DNA of 56,660 nt from Flavobacterium sp. ASW18X. GTDB lineage: Bacteria > Bacteroidota > Bacteroidia > Flavobacteriales > Flavobacteriaceae. The notes beneath the pieces were generated by a model that saw nothing but the letters and a program-made list of their open reading frames with translations, searched no databases and had not been told where the DNA came from. A program made the translations under genes and the position numbers. Below are positions 51,436-56,660 of the stretch, one piece after another. The stretch is taken from contig NZ_SWKK01000025.1 in assembly GCF_005144745.1 (NCBI RefSeq), positions 1-56,660 on the forward strand, given 5' to 3'. Every line of letters begins with the position of its first letter. Position 1 is the first letter of the stretch.

Positions 51436-52410
51436 ATGAAATCCTTTCAGCTTTATACTTTGCTAATTTGCATTTGTGTATACCCTTATACATTTACCTA
51501 TGGGCAAAACATTAACCCCACGATGGAGTTGAAAACCGAAGGACTCCATTTTGCCGCATTCTACGATTTAATTTTTCATGGCGAATTTGAGGAAGTAGAG
51601 ATGCAAGCAGAAGATATGGTATTTCCTTTTTTATTAAAGCAATATTTACTTACTGCAGGTGTGCAATGCAAAGCACAGCTACCTAAGAATAAGGTAGAAA
51701 TAATGGAAGATTATTGTATTAAGGCAGAGGAAACCATTTTTGCAAATGGTGAAAGAAGTACGCGTTGTATCACTTGGGGTCAAAGGGGTACGGATATCTT
51801 TGCTAGACCAGAACTATACGCTGCTTTTACAGATTTGGAATATCGCGTTAGCCAGAAAGGAATTCAAACCTTTTTAACTCTGGTAAGAGATAAAAATGGT
51901 ATAGGTCATTCTGTAGATAGGATGCATAAGGTTAATGGAATTAAGGAGGATATGGCGAATTTTTTTATGCTGAATGCATGTGCCAATTCTGCCATTAGAC
52001 GGTTTGAAGATAATCTTAGGCTGTTTGCTTTGGGGCAGCCGGGAATAAAAATGAATACCGTAAGTAAGTTTACTAAAATGAAGAAGAATGGAGGGCCCAT
52101 TGGAGAACAAAATCTCACCAAATTATTAGATGATTTGATTATAGACCAAGCGAGAACTTGGATGATGAATAGGTACATTGCAGGTAGTGTCTCTAAGCTG
52201 GTGCAATACCAAAAAGATGGACAAGGTAGACCTATTAGTGTTCGTGCAGATTATAGTTTTAAGGGTTTTGGTAATGGTAAAGGATGGGTGCAAGTAAATT
52301 TTGAAAATGGTTTACCTAAATGCATTTATTTCTATGATTTTCCAGAAAATTGTAAAACCCCAAGCGGTAGCATTGTAGCTAGTTATGCTGCTGGTAATTA
52401 CGCACAGTAG
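51436..52410 (+). CDS. Secreted protein of unknown function
   Basis: A 324-residue protein with a signal peptide (ending near FTYGQN). I do not recognise its family. Conserved-looking parts are a helix-rich middle (NACANSAIRRFEDNLRLFALG) and a C-terminal beta part with GKGWVQVNFENGLPKCIYFYDF. Start chosen at ATG 51436, as the 20 codons before it do not look like a signal and are probably untranslated. It stands alone between the SMR gene and the DUF4442 gene. Confidence 0.6.
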   Translation: MKSFQLYTLLICICVYPYTFTYGQNINPTMELKTEGLHFAAFYDLIFHGEFEEVEMQAEDMVFPFLLKQYLLTAGVQCKAQLPKNKVEIMEDYCIKAEETIFANGERSTRCITWGQRGTDIFARPELYAAFTDLEYRVSQKGIQTFLTLVRDKNGIGHSVDRMHKVNGIKEDMANFFMLNACANSAIRRFEDNLRLFALGQPGIKMNTVSKFTKMKKNGGPIGEQNLTKLLDDLIIDQARTWMMNRYIAGSVSKLVQYQKDGQGRPISVRADYSFKGFGNGKGWVQVNFENGLPKCIYFYDFPENCKTPSGSIVASYAAGNYAQ

Positions 52411-52520
52411 TCCATTTAGTTAACTATTCTAAGTTTAAAAATCATTTCTACAATCTAAGAGAAAACTGTATTTTGGGTGTTTTTCTAATTTTAGGACTAA
52501 TTTTTAACTAAAGTTACCCC

Positions 52521-53051
52521 ATGTCTTTTTACAGTAAAATGGCCAAAGTAGGCACCAAGTTCGTACCAAAACACAAGTTATTTAAATACGGTTTTAATTG
52601 GTCTCCCATGTACAAGCGCAGTACTGCAAAAATTGTGGCAATAGAACCAGACTTATCGTACATAAAAATAAAATTACCTATAAGTTATAAGAATCGTAAT
52701 TATGCCAATTCTATTTTTGGTGGTAGTATGTTTGCTGCGGTTGATCCCATCCCAATGGTGCAATTAATCAATATTTTAGGGGATAATTATGTAGTGTGGG
52801 ATAAAGCAGCACAAATAAGATTTAAACGGCCTGCCAAACAACATTTGTATGCAGATTTTAGGGTGAATAAGGCAGAAATACAACAAATACAAGCAGATGT
52901 TGCGGCTAATAACGAAATAGAAATCAGTAAGACTACCTATCTGACCAATGAGGATGGAACTACAATTTTTTGTGAAGTAGATAAAACTATATACATCGCC
53001 AAAAAATCCTTCTACAAAGAAAAATTGGCCCGTAGAAAACAACAAAAATAG
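52521..53051 (+). CDS. DUF4442 family protein (hotdog-fold thioesterase-like)
   Basis: A 176-residue protein of the DUF4442 family, related to acyl-CoA thioesterases. The hotdog landmark NSIFGGSMFAAVDPIPMVQLI (about 64-84) holds the usual asparagine and aspartate positions. FKRPAKQHLYADFRV continues the strand region. It probably cleaves or binds acyl thioesters in the cytoplasm. It has no operon partners. Confidence 0.8.
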   Translation: MSFYSKMAKVGTKFVPKHKLFKYGFNWSPMYKRSTAKIVAIEPDLSYIKIKLPISYKNRNYANSIFGGSMFAAVDPIPMVQLINILGDNYVVWDKAAQIRFKRPAKQHLYADFRVNKAEIQQIQADVAANNEIEISKTTYLTNEDGTTIFCEVDKTIYIAKKSFYKEKLARRKQQK

Positions 53052-53113
53052 ACTTTTTAAAACTGAACTATCAAGGTTACGTTAAAAGCAGGTTTAAAAT
53101 CTAAACAATTGGT

Positions 53114-53121
53114 TAGTTTTG
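53114..53121 (+). promoter_or_regulatory. -7 promoter box of the DsbA-like gene
   Basis: TAGTTTTG, an exact TAnnTTTG match, 26 bp before the start codon. Confidence 0.5.
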
Positions 53122-53147
53122 TACTTTAATACAATTTAAGGTAAAGT

Positions 53148-53807
53148 ATGGCTAATAAAATAAAACTCGATATCGTTTCTGATGTGGTATGCCCTTGGTG
53201 TACTATTGGATATAAGCGAATAGAAAAAGCGATGGAAGAATTGGGCGTTGCCGATAAATTTGAAATAGAATGGCAACCGTTTGAACTAAATCCACATATG
53301 CCCAAAGAAGGTGAAAATATAATAGACCATATTACTAATAAATACGGTTCTACTTTAGAACAACAGCGAGAGTCTCAAAGACATATGACAGAGGCTGGTG
53401 CAGAGCTTGGTTTTACGTTTGATTATTTTGATGAAATGCGTATGGTAAACACTTTGGATGCACATGTGTTGTTAGAATACGCACATAAATTTGATAAACA
53501 GACCGAATTAAAAATGCGCTTAACCAAGGCGTTCTTTAGTGAACGCAAAGACGTATCTGATAGAGCCGTATTAAAAGAAGCTTTAGAAGATGTGGGTTTA
53601 AATGCCGAAGAAGCTTTAGCTACTTTGGAAGGAGATAAGGTGCGTTATGAAGTAAAAAATAAAGAAACCTATTGGCATGGTCTCGGGGTAAGCTCAGTAC
53701 CTACATTTGTATTTGATAAAAAAAGTGGGGTTACAGGAGCCCAACCGGTGGAAGTATTTAAACAGGTATTGCAAGATGTGATTGAAAAGAAACAGAAACA
53801 ACAATAA
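53148..53807 (+). CDS. DsbA family oxidoreductase (FrnE-like)
   Basis: A 219-residue cytoplasmic thioredoxin-fold protein of the DsbA/FrnE group. The redox motif is Cys15-Pro-Trp-Cys18 in DVVCPWCTIGYKR, followed by the helical insertion and the cis-Pro region SSVPTFVFDKK near residue 182. There is no signal peptide, which separates it from periplasmic DsbA. FrnE-like proteins reduce or oxidise disulfides in stress. It ends before a strong terminator. Confidence 0.92.
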   Translation: MANKIKLDIVSDVVCPWCTIGYKRIEKAMEELGVADKFEIEWQPFELNPHMPKEGENIIDHITNKYGSTLEQQRESQRHMTEAGAELGFTFDYFDEMRMVNTLDAHVLLEYAHKFDKQTELKMRLTKAFFSERKDVSDRAVLKEALEDVGLNAEEALATLEGDKVRYEVKNKETYWHGLGVSSVPTFVFDKKSGVTGAQPVEVFKQVLQDVIEKKQKQQ

Positions 53808-53814
53808 AAAATTA

Positions 53815-53846
53815 AAGCCTTTTACACACTTGTAAAAGGCTTTTTT
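53815..53846 (+). terminator. Rho-independent terminator of the DsbA-like gene
   Basis: Perfect 12-bp stem AAGCCTTTTACA (53815-53826) with TGTAAAAGGCTT (53831-53842), four-base loop and T-run. The remaining 290 bp to the next gene hold only a direct repeat, TTGTAGGAT at 54046-54054 and 54066-54074, and a weak promoter-like TAAATTCG (54103-54110). Confidence 0.88.
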
Positions 53847-54134
53847 GTATGTTGTACCATTTGATCGGAAGAACCTTGGAGAAAATACACGTTTTAGATT
53901 ATAAGCTAGTTATTTTAAAGGGTACAATGCCATACCTCTGAAAAAGTGTTTTTGGCACGGATAATGGAAAAGTAATACGCTTTTATGAGAATACCTAAGG
54001 CGTTATTTAAAGCGCATTTTACACAGAAAAAGAAGAGTGTATATTTTGTAGGATATTTCACATTATTGTAGGATTGTTACCAAATAATTCTAACGGTTGT
54101 AATAAATTCGCACTCCTTAAAAACAGACTTACTT

Positions 54135-54506
54135 ATGGGATTCCAAATAGAATGGAGAACTAATAGTGTTTACGTAAAGCATTTTAAACAGTTAAAAATT
54201 GCGGATATTAGAACTACAGACAATATCTTATATCAAGACCCAAGATTTGCTCACGTTGCTGCCCAAATTTATGATTTTACTGAAGCGGATAATCAGATAG
54301 AAGATTACAGTAAGGTAAGCGAAATTGTGGGATTTGATTTGGGTGCGACTTTTTGGAAAAGACATATGAAAGTGGCAGTGGTTTCCACCGATAAGGGAAT
54401 AGAAAAACTGATTGATATTTATAGAGAAGGCATGTTAAACACCAATTGGAAGGTGGGTCTTTTTGCGACCCTAGAAGAGGCTGAAGCTTGGTGCGAACGA
54501 GAATAA
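54135..54506 (+). CDS. Hypothetical protein, possibly SpoIIAA/STAS-like
   Basis: A 123-residue cytoplasmic protein with alternating strand and helix (WRTNSVYVKHFKQLKIADI, then VAVVSTDKGIEKLIDIYREG). The order of beta/alpha units and the size recall SpoIIAA-like (STAS) proteins, but I see no defining motif. It has its own promoter-like box upstream and sits before the DUF4272 gene after a 112-bp gap. Confidence 0.5.
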   Translation: MGFQIEWRTNSVYVKHFKQLKIADIRTTDNILYQDPRFAHVAAQIYDFTEADNQIEDYSKVSEIVGFDLGATFWKRHMKVAVVSTDKGIEKLIDIYREGMLNTNWKVGLFATLEEAEAWCERE

Positions 54507-54618
54507 TCCTAACGTTATATTAGCATTCTTGTAAACTAGTTTCTTTATTTTTACTTTTAAATAGTTACTTTATTATTAGAATATAAAGCTTAGTACCCCA
54601 ATCTTTAAGCCTTTATCC

Positions 54619-55839
54619 ATGAATAATTTATGTACCGTGTATTGCGATTCATCTGTAATAGATAGAGTTCCCGTTTTAATACAACAGTATTTTCCTAAAG
54701 CGAAGTGGCAGGTAGAAGAAAATGAGGCGCATAGCGTGTTCACCTTTGCGCAGAAACATGGTTTTTTTAAAGGAAAGTCCAATTTTAAAATATCTGTCAG
54801 AGAACGTAATGCAGACCTTAGTTTAGAAAAGGATACCTCTTTGCTAGCCACAAACCTAAAAGGAATGCTAGGATATATAAGCACGTTTCCTGTTAAATAT
54901 CCTGCAGCAGTAGACCAATTGCAAGAAACAATACCTAGAATGGTTTCAGAAGTGGCAATTTTGGCAGATGTAGAAAATTCTTCAGCCTTAAAACAGTTAG
55001 TAGATATGCTTACTACAGCTACAGATGGGTTTGTTTTTGCACAACAAAAGGGTTTTGTAGGTGTGGCAGAATACCCACATTTCCTGAATGGTGATTACAA
55101 GGTGATTTTAGATGTACATGGTGCTTCTGAAATACATAAAGACCTGGGCGTTTTTGTTGCTTTAGATAGTCAGCCAGAAATAACTTTATTGCCAGACCAG
55201 ATAGCGCGTAAACAAAGAAATATAGCGTACATAAAGAAACTTGGTTTAAAAACTATAGACCATTTACCTGCAGTAGAATCAGAAACAGAAGTTCAATTAA
55301 GAAGCGCAGAAGAAATTGCGTATAGAGCAATATGTTTGGCTATTATAAATTTAGTGGCTTTTGATAGTATAACGGGAGATAGGGCATTGCAAATGATACG
55401 GGAATATAACTTGGAAGGTAAAATTACCCCTGATGAACTTACGTTTTTAAATAAACCTACAGCACAAGCCAAAACGCAAATGACGTGGCGGTGCGAGGGT
55501 ATCTGGACATTGTGTTGGGCCTTAGGTATTGTAGAAGAGTTGGGTGATGCCAATCAGTTGGCAGATTTAAATAAAATTCCACAAGAAGCGTATCCCATTG
55601 TTCCTAAAAGGCATCCAGATACATTTGTACAGAAACATACGACGGTTAGGAGTGCAAAAGAAATTTTAGACCAGAACGATTTATACTACAGATTGAACTG
55701 GGCTTGTGTAGACGCTAGGATAAACAACAAAACAATATCAGAAGTAAATCCAAGTCTTTGTTATGAACGGCAGTATGCATTAAACTGGCTCATTACATAC
55801 ATGGACCTGGGCTGGGATGATGTTTCTTGTGATACCTAG
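54619..55839 (+). CDS. DUF4272 domain-containing protein
   Basis: A 406-residue cytoplasmic protein. The C-terminal half (about 200-400) has the DUF4272 signature: RSAEEIAYRAICLAIINLVA, WRCEGIWTLCWALG, and the closing YALNWLITYMDLGWDDVSCDT. The N-terminal half (about 1-190) is a different, unassigned domain. The function of the family is unknown. Not in an obvious operon. Confidence 0.82.
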   Translation: MNNLCTVYCDSSVIDRVPVLIQQYFPKAKWQVEENEAHSVFTFAQKHGFFKGKSNFKISVRERNADLSLEKDTSLLATNLKGMLGYISTFPVKYPAAVDQLQETIPRMVSEVAILADVENSSALKQLVDMLTTATDGFVFAQQKGFVGVAEYPHFLNGDYKVILDVHGASEIHKDLGVFVALDSQPEITLLPDQIARKQRNIAYIKKLGLKTIDHLPAVESETEVQLRSAEEIAYRAICLAIINLVAFDSITGDRALQMIREYNLEGKITPDELTFLNKPTAQAKTQMTWRCEGIWTLCWALGIVEELGDANQLADLNKIPQEAYPIVPKRHPDTFVQKHTTVRSAKEILDQNDLYYRLNWACVDARINNKTISEVNPSLCYERQYALNWLITYMDLGWDDVSCDT

Positions 55840-55938
55840 CTAATAACCCTTGTAATTTTAGGATATATTTAAGTGGTAAAGTAATTTACAGCTAGTATTT
55901 TGTGCTTCTAATCCATTTGAAAACAATATTTTACCACT

Positions 55939-56388
55939 ATGAGAAATGTTTTGGGTCTATTCCTTATTTTAATCAGTACAAGCGTAACTTTACAGGCACA
56001 GACGAAACAAGACAGTATTGAAATTAAACAAGTAGCCCTAGATTATTTGGTGTCACAGCACACAGTAAAGCCAGAATTGTTTGAACGCTCGGCGCACCCC
56101 AGAATGGTAAAGCGAACGTTTTGGAAAAATAGGATAGCTAATAAAGAATACTTAAGAGAAACGTTTAAAGATGGGATGGTTTTATTAGCAGAAACCTACA
56201 ACGTAAAAGGAGATAAATTTCCAGAAAACCCAACAAAGGAAGTCGTATTATTAGATGTTTATGATAAGGTAGCATCCGTAAAGTTGGTTGCAGACGAATG
56301 GATTGATTATATGCATATTGTCAAGTTAAATGGCGAATGGCAAATTGTGAATGTGCTATGGCAATTTAAAGATGGTAGCTTGCATTAG
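55939..56388 (+). CDS. Exported NTF2-like protein (putative lumazine-binding family)
   Basis: A 149-residue protein with a signal peptide (cleavage near LQAQTK) and a single NTF2-like domain of the Lumazine_bd_2 type. Helix 1 is IEIKQVALDYLVSQHTVKPE, and the last strands are ASVKLVADEWIDYMHIVKLNGEWQIVNVLWQFK, where WQIVNVLW is the usual ending. Ligand unknown. Last complete gene in the window. Confidence 0.8.
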   Translation: MRNVLGLFLILISTSVTLQAQTKQDSIEIKQVALDYLVSQHTVKPELFERSAHPRMVKRTFWKNRIANKEYLRETFKDGMVLLAETYNVKGDKFPENPTKEVVLLDVYDKVASVKLVADEWIDYMHIVKLNGEWQIVNVLWQFKDGSLH

Positions 56389-56570
56389 CTGTATGATTGC
56401 TACTATGTGGTTATAAAGATGATGAATTTATGTACTACAATCTAGTTGTTTGCAATTACAGGTTCTTCTAATTTTAAGAATGATATAGCTAAACTTATTT
56501 TAAGTTTAAGTAGAAGTACAGTAGTGTATCTCGCATATTTATAACTAACCGTTTGTTAATAATGAGTGGT

Positions 56571-56660
56571 TGGCATCGTCCTGAAATAGGTTGACTAAAA
56601 AAGTTATCATATTTAGCAATCTATGGAAGAATCAAAAAAACCACCCTGTCGAAAAAAGAA
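56571..56660 (+). mobile_element. Possible left end of an IS3-type insertion sequence, cut by the window
   Basis: The sequence GTCCTGAAATAGGTTGACTA (56578-56597), followed about 25 bp later by a short-start ORF (ATG 56623, MEESKKPPCRKK continuing off the end), resembles the terminal region plus orfA start of IS3-family elements in flavobacteria. The match is from memory and the element's other end is missing, so this is tentative. The preceding 180 bp (56389-56570) are AT-rich, with no feature I can name. Confidence 0.35.

Noticed and set aside
1-56660. CRISPR arrays, integrases, prophage genes or defence systems
   Set aside because: I saw no regularly spaced repeats and no phage or restriction-type genes. 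Apart from the possible IS end on the right, the window looks like core genome.

Overview
The window looks like chromosomal sequence of a member of the Flavobacteriaceae (phylum Bacteroidota). Many start regions carry the Bacteroidota promoter form TAnnTTTG (with TTTG at -33 where a partner is visible). A DUF4295 gene, which is specific to this phylum, sits in an rpmB-rpmG-DUF4295-ftsY run. Shine-Dalgarno sequences are weak, the DNA is AT-rich, and a zeaxanthin-type carotenoid operon is present. I cannot name the genus from the sequence alone. Most of the window is ordinary core genome with tight operons and clear intrinsic terminators.

Layout. 1-3800: MOSC and DoxX proteins, an unrecognised large membrane protein, and a sugar-transfer-type ATP-grasp protein. 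3800-8030: htpG, then a possible small transcript followed by a TetR/ABC1-kinase pair. 8100-11300: fabH, a structured intergenic region, a CoA-binding protein and a sodium:solute symporter. 11380-20030: recR, a 2-oxoacid dehydrogenase E2, an exonuclease-CarboxypepD-FAH-Hpt operon, cinA, rpmB-rpmG-DUF4295, ftsY and an SRAP protein. 20090-26920: an amidase lipoprotein, a class C serine hydrolase, rimO, an aquaporin, and a class A-like serine hydrolase operon. 27000-35700: two SurA-type foldases, a MoxR ATPase, and two different aconitases in tandem. 35700-40200: a thioredoxin-fold protein without cysteines, the operon carH-like/crtI/crtB/crtZ, and tRNA-Leu(GAG). 40290-44020: a SIMPL/membrane protein operon and a LuxR-type two-component system. 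44340-50940: a GMC oxidoreductase, xylB-xylA with a truncated symporter, and a LacI regulator. 51000-56660: an SMR transporter, small enzymes and proteins of unknown function, ending at what looks like the edge of an IS3-type insertion sequence.

The most interesting signals are regulatory. First, the MerR protein heading the carotenoid operon carries the W-x9-EH and ExHxxG signatures of adenosylcobalamin-dependent CarH/LitR photoreceptors. Its promoter contains spaced TGTTAAA-like repeats, and the same core recurs in front of a short, terminator-ended transcript upstream of the TetR/ABC1-kinase pair, 34 kb away. This suggests a B12/light regulon with more than one target. Second, a 16-bp palindrome, TCCCTGnnTTCAGGGr, occurs upstream of the two-component system and upstream of the neighbouring membrane-protein/SIMPL operon, so it is a strong candidate operator for that response regulator. 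Third, the xylose operon ends with a 35-codon ORF that reads like the first helix of a sodium:sugar symporter and then stops.
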